Source: Aplectana chamaeleonis (lineage: Eukaryota; Nematoda; Chromadorea; Rhabditida; Cosmocercidae). Taken from it: 64,000 nt of DNA. Location: assembly GCA_029168955.1 (NCBI GenBank), contig JAPDOI010000175.1:1240001-1304000 (forward strand). Direction: 5' to 3'. The notes beneath the pieces are model-generated. The model saw only the letters and a list, made by a program, of their open reading frames with translations. It was not told the DNA's origin and did not search any database. The position numbers and the translations under genes are program-made. Positions within the stretch are counted from its first letter, which is position 1, and every line of letters starts with the position of its first letter. Shown one piece after another: positions 56,075-64,000 of this stretch.

Positions 56075-56395
56075 ATCAGGATTTTCCACAGGCAAATGTA
56101 TACCGGGAGCCTGGGAGTTTAAAGGTCCTGCGAGTCTCTAGAAAGGATACAGGTGCGAACCCGGTTAGTTGTCTCCTTTCGATTTCAGTTGACGGGTCCT
56201 TGAGCATGATCGCCTCTAATCCCGGGTAGACCAAAGGAACACCAGGAAGGTGGATGGGGTTGTCGTTGCACCACTGGTTGCGCATAGCTTTGGTTTCCTC
56301 AGGTTCACTGTGAGACTGAGTGCTTGGTCTGCAGCGTCGTACTCTTTCAACATCTTCTTGAGTTCTGCAGAAGACGATCATTCAGAACCACGAAG
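56075..56395 (-). mobile_element. RTE LINE fragment with MRNQWC block, minus strand
   Basis: The minus frame reads EETKAMRNQWCNDNPIHLPG, parallel to RKTQVMRNQWCDDSP in the RTE element at 9.5-12.7 kb. Only a piece of the region downstream of the FADD box survives. Confidence 0.8.
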
Positions 56396-56399
56396 AACT

Positions 56400-56670
56400 G
56401 AAAATCGCGTACTGCTAGACACTTTTGTACCTCTGCTATTTCACATTTGCTTGATAAGTGGAAGCGTAAAGCCCTTTCAAACTGACTTTATTTCAACATT
56501 CAAAGACTTATTTATTGATAAGTTCGATGTAAGTAGCTCAGTAAGCTATATACGACGCTGGGAATTATGTAAAAAATCTCCGAGTAACAGCAGCCGTCGC
56601 GCTTCGTTGTTGATTGCGAAACACTACAGGCATTCGCCGCAAATCAATATCGACGATGTCAATCACATAC
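56400..56670. other. no recognised gene
   Basis: Nothing recognised. Confidence 0.5.
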
Positions 56671-56671
56671 A

Positions 56672-56891
56672 GTTAATTCCGTGGCTTGCTTTCCCAAGAA
56701 AAAACATTTAAATTTCACCCGCGGCTGGCGCGGACGGTTTACATCTCACTGGCGGCTGACGGTATGGTGAGCTGATCAGCTGCGTTCTTCCTTCGGCCTT
56801 AATAGATTAGCGGGCCGACGCACGCGATCGCCGCTCCAGCCACGGAAGGGATTTGGGTTTTTTTTTTTAGTAAGCAAGCCACGGACCTAAC
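56672..56891. mobile_element. GTTAGGTCCGTGG-ended MITE, copy 2 (220 bp)
   Basis: Left GTTAATTCCGTGGCTTGCTT, then AAAACATTTAAATTT and a GC-rich part (GCGGCTGGCGCGG); right AAGCAAGCCACGGACCTAAC. Confidence 0.82.
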
Positions 56892-56894
56892 AAT

Positions 56895-57520
56895 ATTTTT
56901 TTACTTATGCAAGCTGCTCTGCGTTTTTCGTGCTCTGCCTTCAGGATAAAGTTCCGTGAATTTTATTTATGTATTTTTTTCTTCCAACTCCTTTTGAATC
57001 CCATTTCCTAGTGTACTTTTGAGTGGATTCGCAGGTCATTACAACGAGAGTTTTTTTAGATTGCTGCCTTTGTCGAGAGACTATTGCATCCCTAAAAGTA
57101 GAACTCAGGAAGAGTCACAGGAAGTTGGTTGTCGGGTAACGGGGTCACCAGAAATACTAGGGATCTGATAATAAGGTGTCTCAACGACAACGATAAAATT
57201 GAAAAGATGGTGTACTTCCAAGAGGACATCCCGTTAGAATCTTTTATTGTGCCACAACTTTCTTCAACGTTTCTATTCTATTTTTCAACGTTTCTTTCCT
57301 GAAAACCAGGGATGTCGGTCACATGTTTAACTGTAAGAGAATCCTACTGGACCCGTTCAAAAATTTTCCGTAACCATCACAACTACGAAACAATCGTCGT
57401 CATCAGAAGAGAAGCCTTCTCAACATAAGAAGGTATCCACAAAACAGAGATCATGATCCCACTCCAAATGGAGTGATCGTCAAGTGTTCAAGTCACAGCG
57501 GAACATCTTTCGGAATATAG
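56895..57520. other. 3' flank of transporter gene; no other gene
   Basis: On the minus strand this is downstream of the transporter stop codon. It must hold the 3' UTR if transcribed, but no clear AATAAA site was selected. Nothing else recognised. Confidence 0.4.
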
Positions 57521-57523
57521 AAC

Positions 57524-60500
57524 TCAAGCCGTCTCGGCGGCCGTTGTCAGCTTATCGTCGCTCTGAGGAGAGACAAGGTTCTTGCGCAGGTGAGCAGTTC
57601 GCCTGGAATGAAAAGTCGTTTAACGCGCAGAGCTGAGATTAGGTTTTATCCTTACTTCAAAGGTTTAAATGTGTAATATTTACCTGGAAACCACTGCGAA
57701 TGTAGTCGCGCCGATGAGCAGTCCAATGGCCAGAACGCTTACCCAGATGGTTACATTCATGTATGGCGTAAGGAACAAGACGATACATGAAGATATGCAC
57801 TGAAAATTTTTATTAGGGTGTTATTGTTACTCTAAGTCAATTACTACCTTTATGGGGATACACCTAGCTCACCTGATAGAGTCGACTCATAGAGAAAACT
57901 TGCATCCGAGCCTCTGGTACGGCGACCTGACAGATTACTGCTCGCCCCATCGTGATGGTGAAGTCGGCCAGGCCAAGGAGAAATCCGATGGCAACCACGA
58001 CATACCGACTGAAATTTTAGTATTCTACTTGCCAGACCGATGATCCTAGGAAGATGGGTATGTCTCACCTCGGTGTCATGAGTAAAGCGGGCGCTGCAGT
58101 GGGCCCGACTGTAGCCGTGTTTGGCACCGAAAGAACTACCAAAGCAAGAATACCACAGACTGCTACAAAGTGAGTGCAAATAGTCAACACTAGACCCCAA
58201 TCCTTGCATTTCTTGATTAGTCGTCGGAGAAAAACACCACCTGCAAATGTAGCTTCATAGAATTCGTATAAGTTGAGGTTGTTAGCAGAAAGGGCACTAA
58301 ACCTCCTATCTGACTCTGAAAATTAGCGAGTGGGATGCTAGTCAAGAGGCTCTCATCGCTCTTGAGCGATCCCACTAGTCTGAGGGCTACGCCACGGTCT
58401 GATAGCCGTATAAGGTACGAGTTGAGGTTGTACTTTTCTTAGGTCCGAGCTTATGTGTGATCGGTCGGATGTACGAGCTCATAAACGAGGATTAGCGAGC
58501 GTAAGGGTTTAGCGTGAGGCGACATGCAACACCACAGGGGTGGGGGTGGAGACAATCCTGTAACATTCCCTCAGTTTGAGTTCTTGAGAGGAAAGAGAGT
58601 CGGGAAACCGCTGAAAATACTTCGGCACGAGAGGGTTTTGGAGACGGAACATCTGCGCAATTACTGGAAATTCTTATAGTAAGTCGAGGTCTTAGTGAGA
58701 GAGTGGTCTTTGAGTCGTATTGGCCTGCCTCAAACTTGGTTTTGCACCAGAGCGAACAGAAAGTGAGAAAGATGATTTTTCTCTTGAGCATCGAATATGG
58801 GGCGTGTATACAAGTCTGTTGCTAACTTCTCATGGTGTCCCTCTTTCTAATGAACCCAGCAGACGTTTGAGTGTCCACAGGGAGTGTTTGATCGATATAG
58901 CCTGCACAACTATGTATATCGCGAAATCTTCCCATACGTTACATAAAGGTGTCACGTTTCAACACACTAAGGCCTCTAGTCCTGCTCATCACCTTAGGCC
59001 CTGCACCTAAGGACTTAATTAATCCTTTAGCCACAAGTCGGGACCCGGAACAGCGTCCCAGGGACCGGATGCATCAACACGCCGGGTTGGGATAGGGGCA
59101 GGGCAGTCGGCATCACTGAAGATCGCAGTGCGAGGGCAGTAGATCATCTGAACAATCGTGTCCGGCTGTGTTGTCTCCTGCTCTAGCTGCTCTAGCCTCC
59201 GAGCTGGGGCAGCCGGGGCACAATTGATTTGGTGATTTACAGAGTTCTTCAAGGGCGCAGACTGCCCTGCCCCTGCCCCAAACCGGCCCAATGATGCATT
59301 CGGCCCCAGCAGGGAAAAGTTACTCCCCGGTTCCTGGTATTGGTAACACTTTCCAGGTTGAATAACATCTAAGCGAGGTCGATTAAAGAATTAGCATACG
59401 AATCTTATCGATGACTCTCTAACAGCGAGCCTGCCCGCTTTGCATACCGTCAAGCCTGCGATGACTAAATAGGGCGACTCAGATTTCAAGCGGGCTCGGC
59501 GCGGCTTGTATTTGATTGCCCCCGATATTCAGGTGATTCCGCTAGTCTGCTACCCATTCTCCTAACATAGTACGACTTCATCGTCCTCAAATTCACAGCA
59601 TTACGGGCAGTAGGCTAGCAAAATCACTTGAATACCAGTGGCGGTGGCAATCTGATAGGCCAATTATATACTTCTTCGACACGCGGTCACGTCGCTCTGC
59701 ACAGCGACTGTGGCCGCCACTCGCCCTTCAAATCTGTCGCTGTGGCAGTGCGCTGCACAGCGACAGCGACAGTGGCAACGACAGACATCGGCACATTTGC
59801 AGTATGTCAGCCCTCTGCGACACGTCGCTGCGACGGGCATGCGGCAACTGTTACTACAACGGTCAGTGCAGTTGCTCCGATGCTGGTCCCGCCACGATTT
59901 ATGCTAAACGTCATTACTGTCGCTCATGACGGCGACAACGTATATCATTGACCATATACGCTGAACGGCGCCCGCTTCAACTCAGTGCCGCCTGGCTCAG
60001 TCCTCTGCGGTTTGAAACATCGTCAGAATCATGTTCCGATTGATTTAGAGGCAGTGTTCACGATCGAAACAGCTTTCGGATTTTCAACGTTAATCAAACT
60101 GCTCGCAGTTCACAGCATCAATGATGCTGGAAAAAACGGCTAAGTGCGAGCATGAAAGAGTCCTATACGGTCTTAGAGGTATGGTATACTTTGTCGCTGT
60201 AATGAGCGACAGGCATGCAATCTAACACAAATCGTGGCGGGACCCGCATCGGAGCAGCGGCAACGGTCGTCGTAGGAACAGATGTCGCGTGTGGGTCGCA
60301 GCGACGTGTCGCGGAGGGCTGACATACTGCAAATGTGCCATAGCCTGTCGCTACCACTGTCGCTGTCGCTGTGCAGTGCACTGCGACAGCAACAGATTTA
60401 AAGGACGCGAGGCGGTCGCTGTCGCTGTGCAGAGCGACGCGACCGTGTGTCGCAAAAGTATACCATACCCCTTAAACTTGAGTGCTCCGCTCACGCCACG

Positions 60501-62054
60501 CCCCCACCCTCGCCGGCTGCCGAAAAGGTGCACAACTGGAAACCCGGCTTCAAGAAGGCAAGCGATTATCAAATGGGGTAAGTTTTGGTGAACGGAGTAG
60601 ACCATGACCTCGTGGACGAATAATGTTTCCTTGAAGTCGGCTATTCAGTTGTCTACGGATTGGTAGCGGTTGAAAGGAGTGGGCGTTGCGTGAGCGAGAC
60701 ATTCAAGTTTGGGGTCGTATGGAGCTCTTTTGTGCTCGTTTCCAGCCGTTTTTCATTATTGTTGGTGAAATTGGTCTGGGACCGCTCAATTTCCGTTCAA
60801 AACTTGAAGACTGATTCTATCGTGGACCCTGCCTTTAAACGGTAAAACGCTCCTGCACTAGTGCCGCGCTCCAGCTACAACAAGACGAGTAATTGAGTTC
60901 AATTAGTAAGCATTTCTACCGAATTTCGGAGCAAAAAGGAAAATCACAGACTAACCGAAAATCTCGGCCGATCCCATAGCTAGACTGTAGATGGCCACAA
61001 TGTAAACGTCCCCAGAGAGAGCAGCAGTGAAGGCGAGTGTGGTCGGGTAGACTCCCATGAGAAACGATGTGATCAGACCCATGTAACCAAAGAACGGCGC
61101 CAGAAGCAGCATATTCGTCTCAATAACCGACGACTTGAGAAGACCTGAATGATGCTATCATATTGGCACCATGTTCTTGCAGCTAATCACACAATTAAAT
61201 TCTGCAAGTTCACTTCTAGTTTTTCGTTTTCCAATAAATGTCAGTCATTTCAGGACTCCCAAAACAATCTGTCACTTGAGAATATATTCATTTTCTTTGT
61301 CATTTATCACTGGTTCTTTATGCAGCTCGCTCAACGCATGAGCGAACGTTGATCATTTAGGCGAAGACCCTACGCAGAGGCTGGCTTTTTGTAAACGCTA
61401 TGAAATTGTCATTTCCGCACCTGTAAAGTCTTTTTACGATTTCGCGTCAAGGCAGAAGGTTTATCAATTGCGGTCAGCGGACGACATTCAGGTTTTCTTT
61501 TTGAGTGCATTAAAAACTTCTAAATCATGGTGCAAGATTTTCACGTGTATCCGTTGAAGGAGAGAAGACGAACCCAATTGTTGTTTCAATGTGGGCACTA
61601 CATCTTGTGATTTCGACGCGATACTGTCATACTGTTTCGTTGGCAGACATGAGAAAATCACGACTGATATCACATTCAGTGCAAAGAAGGTGCCAAAGAT
61701 CAAGTGAATCTGCTGGTCCGTATAGCCTTCTGAAGCCATCCCACCCATGGCGGAGGTCTGAAAGACACGATTAGGGTCTATTTAACCACTATTGCCACCG
61801 ATATGAAGCTTACAGGACTAGCAGATGTGATCAAGTAGAAGATAAGCGCCAAAGCTGCACCTCCAATGAACATGCTGAAAAGTAATGTGCATAATGTGAG
61901 AAATCGTATGTGAAAAACTTGAATCACCAAGTTACTCCAATTTTCGCGAGAACCCACCTGCTGTGGCCTACAGCCGTCTCGATGCCCGTGTTTGATTCCA
62001 AAGTCCGTCTGGATGAATGCTCGGATAGGTAGGCTCCTTCACCATTGTTGTAGA
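57524..62054 (-). CDS. UNC-93/MFSD11-like major facilitator protein, 5' incomplete
   Basis: Eight minus-strand exons join in frame with AG/GT borders: 62054-61958, 61874-61814, 61757-61574, 61144-60956, 58240-58069, 58008-57873, 57799-57684 and 57602-57524 (stop TGA). They give about 344 residues. The first exon has EGAYLSEHSSRRTLESNTGI, matching the QGxYLTENS...RNxGI signature of UNC-93/MFSD11 proteins. Later hydrophobic segments include MFIGGAALALIFYLIT, LIFGTFFALNVISVVIFSCL, MLLLAPFFGYMGLITSFLMG, VYIVAIYSLAMGSAEIFGGV, LVLTICTHFVAVCGILALVV, YVVVAIGFLLGLADFTITMG and TIWVSVLAIGLLIGATTFAV. The tail is short and charged. About 100 N-terminal residues (first helices) are missing, presumably beyond 62.05 kb or outside the window. 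MFSD11 is a membrane protein of unknown substrate; UNC-93 regulates a potassium channel. The 2.7 kb intron holds two MITEs, one carrying another. Confidence 0.88.
58241..59655. other. intron of transporter gene, left part
   Basis: No exon recognised. A 90-residue minus frame (59291-59019), Ala/Pro/Gln-rich, is open but lacks matching splice phase. Confidence 0.5.
59663..59949 (+). mobile_element. GTCGCTGTCGCTG-rich MITE, copy 1
   Basis: Contains ACGTCGCTCTGCACAGCGAC, CTTCAAATCTGTCGCTGT, ACAGCGACAGCGACAGTGGC, GGCACATTTGCAGTATGTCA and GCCACGATTT. All recur inverted and in the same order at 60178-60469. Ends are decayed (TATATACTTC / GTATATCA). Confidence 0.82.
60049..60834. mobile_element. TTAA-flanked TIR element, copy 6, with nested MITE
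   Basis: Left AGGCAGTGTTCACGATCGAA (preceded by TTAG), right complement of AGGCAGGGTCCACGATAG, followed by TTAA. Removing the nested 292-bp element leaves 494 bp, in line with copies 1 and 5. Confidence 0.85.
60178..60469 (-). mobile_element. GTCGCTGTCGCTG-rich MITE, copy 2 (nested)
   Basis: Ends GGTATGGTATACTTT and, complement, GGTATGGTATACTTTTGCG. Interior is the inverted copy of 59663-59949. Sits inside TTAA element copy 6. Confidence 0.88.
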
Positions 62055-62140
62055 CTGAAAGCGTGCTATACATTTTCGACATTGCCCTTCATTTTCGAGG
62101 TTCATATACTTGCGCAATTATGAATACAATGAGTACAATA
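62055..62140 (-). other. possible disrupted upstream exon of the transporter
   Basis: The minus strand reads GCIVLIVFIIAQ just before a GTATAT donor (about 62106-62141). It is hydrophobic, as a helix before EGAYLSEHS would be, but its phase does not fit the next exon and its 5' part is MITE sequence. Confidence 0.25.
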
Positions 62141-62229
62141 CAGCCCCCGGTGAGGATTAGGCCGCCCGCGCCAGCCGCTGACGAGTTTTAAACGTTTTTC
62201 ACTTGAGGAGGTGAGCCACGAACCTAATT
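62141..62229 (-). mobile_element. one end of a GTTAGGTCCGTGG-type MITE, copy 3
   Basis: The minus strand reads TTAGGTTCGTGGCTCAC, then AAACGTTTAAAACTC and GCGGCTGGCGCGGGCGG, the order of the family's left half. The other half is not found, so this is a partial copy. Confidence 0.7.
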
Positions 62230-62690
62230 GTACAATTCAATGCATGGTCATAAAAAATTTCGTCCAGAGGTTTCCGGTATTGCTGTTTCAAGTGGTTTTC
62301 TTGCAGTGTATGTTGAAATTAATATCTATCCACTGGTTACTAGCGAAATTTACTCTGTTCTCTCGCGCGCATGTGCTGAGCGAGGGTAAAGACAGAGAAA
62401 AAGTGTGGGGAGAAAGAAACACAGCATACGCGCGCAGACGCACCGGATGAACGGAAATAAATTTCACTCGGAAACAGAGAATATACAAATCCTCCAGGGA
62501 CACTCTGATGTGAACCCCACTGGTATGTTAGCTTTCATTGGGAGATCGCATGAGTTCTAGAATCCGGACCATCGTATGAGGTTCTAGAATTGGGTTCATT
62601 ACGAAATGATGCTACGAAGCCGGGAATCTTTTTTACCTGCGCTCTAGGTGTTTTATCTTATTTAGCTCCCTGGACCTGGTTTTCGTTTCA
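62230..62690. other. no recognised gene
   Basis: Two nearby copies of GAGGTTCTAGAAT/GAGTTCTAGAAT (62549-62590); otherwise ordinary. Confidence 0.5.
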
Positions 62691-62704
62691 TATACCGTTT
62701 TTTT

Positions 62705-62865
62705 TTTGGAAGTACATGTACTTCTAATACTCTGGCCCCTATTTCATATGTACTTCTATTAAAGGTGTGCTTCGAATAGTGGCTCTACTTCATATCCTCA
62801 GCCCTCTCTTTTTGGTGTACTTCTAGTAGAGGTGTACTTTTAATAGAGGATGTACTTCTATAATG
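62705..62865 (+). repeat. degenerate GTACTTCTANTAGAGG repeat
   Basis: Seven or more copies of GTACTTCTA-type words at irregular spacing, including TGTACTTCTAGTAGAGGTGT. Confidence 0.7.
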
Positions 62866-62869
62866 CGGC

Positions 62870-63170
62870 GCTTCTTTTTGAATTTTCAATAGCGGACTGC
62901 TCGCATTTCCGGCAGAGATTTCCAGTATAATACCGAAATTTGTATCCATTGAAATTTGAGATCACAACCACGAAAACTTAGCTAAATACTGAGCCACTTA
63001 GGCTCAATCGAATTAAGGCTCCCAATTCTCTGATATAATATTTTCAAAACCTGTGTTCGCACCCTCCCCACGTTAATTTTTATCCAAAAATTGTTTAACG
63101 GCACCATACACGTTCGTAAACGTGGTTGGAATAACAATGTGAATTGAAGCGTGTGGCTTACAACATAATG
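62870..63170. other. no recognised gene
   Basis: Nothing recognised. Confidence 0.5.
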
Positions 63171-63176
63171 CCTACG

Positions 63177-63480
63177 CATTTTGAAGTGTCAAAAACGACC
63201 CACAATGCCGCTACATGAGTCAGAAGTTGGCCCCGCCCTGTATTTTCATGCCCCCTGTATTTGCCCTTTTCCGACAACGCAGGGTTGTTGAGCCATCTTC
63301 CCCGTCAGTGACGTGTGTGGTTCACTTGTTAGGCTATCCACCAACAGTACCGACGGCGAAAATGACCCAGCAACCTTGCGCAGCAGGAAAAGGGCAATTA
63401 CAGGGGCGTGAAAATACAGGGCGGGGCCAACTTCTTACTCGTGTAGCGGCATTGTGGGTCATTTTTGACATTTCAAAATG
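63177..63480. mobile_element. hairpin MITE with TIRs of about 110 bp (304 bp)
   Basis: Left CATTTTGAAGTGTCAAAAAC, then GACCCACAATGCCGCTAC, GAAGTTGGCCCCGCCCTGTA and TTTGCCCTTTTCC, is matched by the inverted right arm with about ten differences. Short loop; no coding. Confidence 0.92.
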
Positions 63481-64000
63481 ATTAGGCATTGTAATCTGGG
63501 CCATACCAGTCTATTTCTGTAGTTATCTAAATTACGCTTACGAGCGTGTATGCTGCCTTTAGGTTCGGTATCGTTTTTGTTGGCACGTGCTTTATGAGAA
63601 AGAGAGAGGCCAGTAGGAATCGACTCGCTAGGCTTGAAAACAAGAGAACTAATCGCCTTTCGTGCCGTACAGAGCGATTGAAAAAGCGCGGTTTTCGAAC
63701 GACGGAATGCCGGCTTTTCAAGGTCCGTTAAAGTCAACGTCTTGGGCCAAAACAAGTCAATTTTGAATAAGTATACCCAATCGAATCATAATTTTTGAAA
63801 ACTACCTAGATGACTTCGTACATTCGCCATGGATAATAGCAGTATCATGCTTCAGTTCTGTGCTTTTTCTTGATCATTTGAAGTTCGCTGAAGTCGCTTC
63901 GAAATTTGTTCCAAACAAGCAATCTTTGACCAAGAAAAGTGTGACCGATAGTTTTTTTGTGAATTTTTTAGCCTCACAATATTGAAAAAACGTCCCGTGC
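63481..64000. other. no recognised gene
   Basis: A 98-residue minus frame (63755-63459) starts inside the MITE end region and is unrecognised. No transporter exon was found here. Confidence 0.45.

Noticed and set aside
59628..60605. Frames rich in ATATVA/TATATV words
   Set aside because: Produced by GTCGCTGTCGCTG repeats in the two MITE copies.
62141..62229. Extension of the transporter exon into GC-rich hydrophobic frame
   Set aside because: This part matches the MITE family at 21.2 and 56.7 kb and has the wrong splice phase.

Overview
This window looks like an intergenic to gene-edge stretch of a nematode genome, most likely a hookworm-type (strongylid) nematode. The evidence is the mix of gypsy (Ty3), BEL/Pao, RTE and mariner elements, a very high density of terminal-inverted-repeat (TIR) and foldback elements, a nematode-style serpentine chemoreceptor exon, and a multi-intron UNC-93/MFSD11-like transporter gene. 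No bacterial-type operons, ribosome binding sites or CRISPR arrays are present. The species call is inference.

Layout. 0-3.6 kb: 5' part of a decayed Ty3/gypsy element on the minus strand, running off the left edge. 4.3-9.3 kb: small TIR elements in otherwise unremarkable DNA. 9.4-13.75 kb: a three-layer nest, with an outer foldback repeat interrupted by a nearly full-length but broken RTE LINE and by a TTAA-flanked TIR element. 14.3-16.6 kb: a 2.3 kb foldback element with subterminal 62-bp repeats and another TTAA element inside. 17.3-23.2 kb: an inverted pair of a dispersed repeat, a tRNA-Gly pseudogene and three short TIR elements. 24.1-25.06 kb: a large palindrome carrying a TA-flanked MITE in one arm only. 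25.4-26.4 kb: first copy of a composite foldback/minisatellite element. 29.9-38.7 kb: a broken BEL/Pao retrotransposon whose pol (minus) and gag-protease (plus) lie head to head. Its RT is split by a 2.7 kb insert made of a hairpin, a 145/136-bp higher-order satellite, a CRE-like minisatellite and a long inverted repeat. 40.9-42.2 kb: a complete but inactivated mariner with TA target duplication. 42.2-44.8 kb: several satellites, including a regular 87-bp array. 46-52 kb: further inverted-repeat elements. 53.1-53.5 kb: a single chemoreceptor exon. 55.3-56.4 kb: RTE fragments. 57.5-62.05 kb: the only convincing host gene, eight coding exons of an UNC-93/MFSD11-like major facilitator protein on the minus strand, 5' end missing. 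62.1-64 kb: TIR elements and a short repeat.

How it fits together. Apart from the transporter and the chemoreceptor exon, almost everything recognisable is mobile-element debris. No autonomous element here appears intact: every transposase or polymerase reading frame carries stops or shifts. At least six copies of one TTAA-flanked family are scattered across the window, one of them in the largest transporter intron with another MITE inside it. Nested insertions let relative ages be ordered. The most unusual structures are the composite palindrome/minisatellite/satellite element that split the BEL pol gene, the alternating 145/136-bp satellite, and the palindrome whose second arm preserves an empty insertion site.
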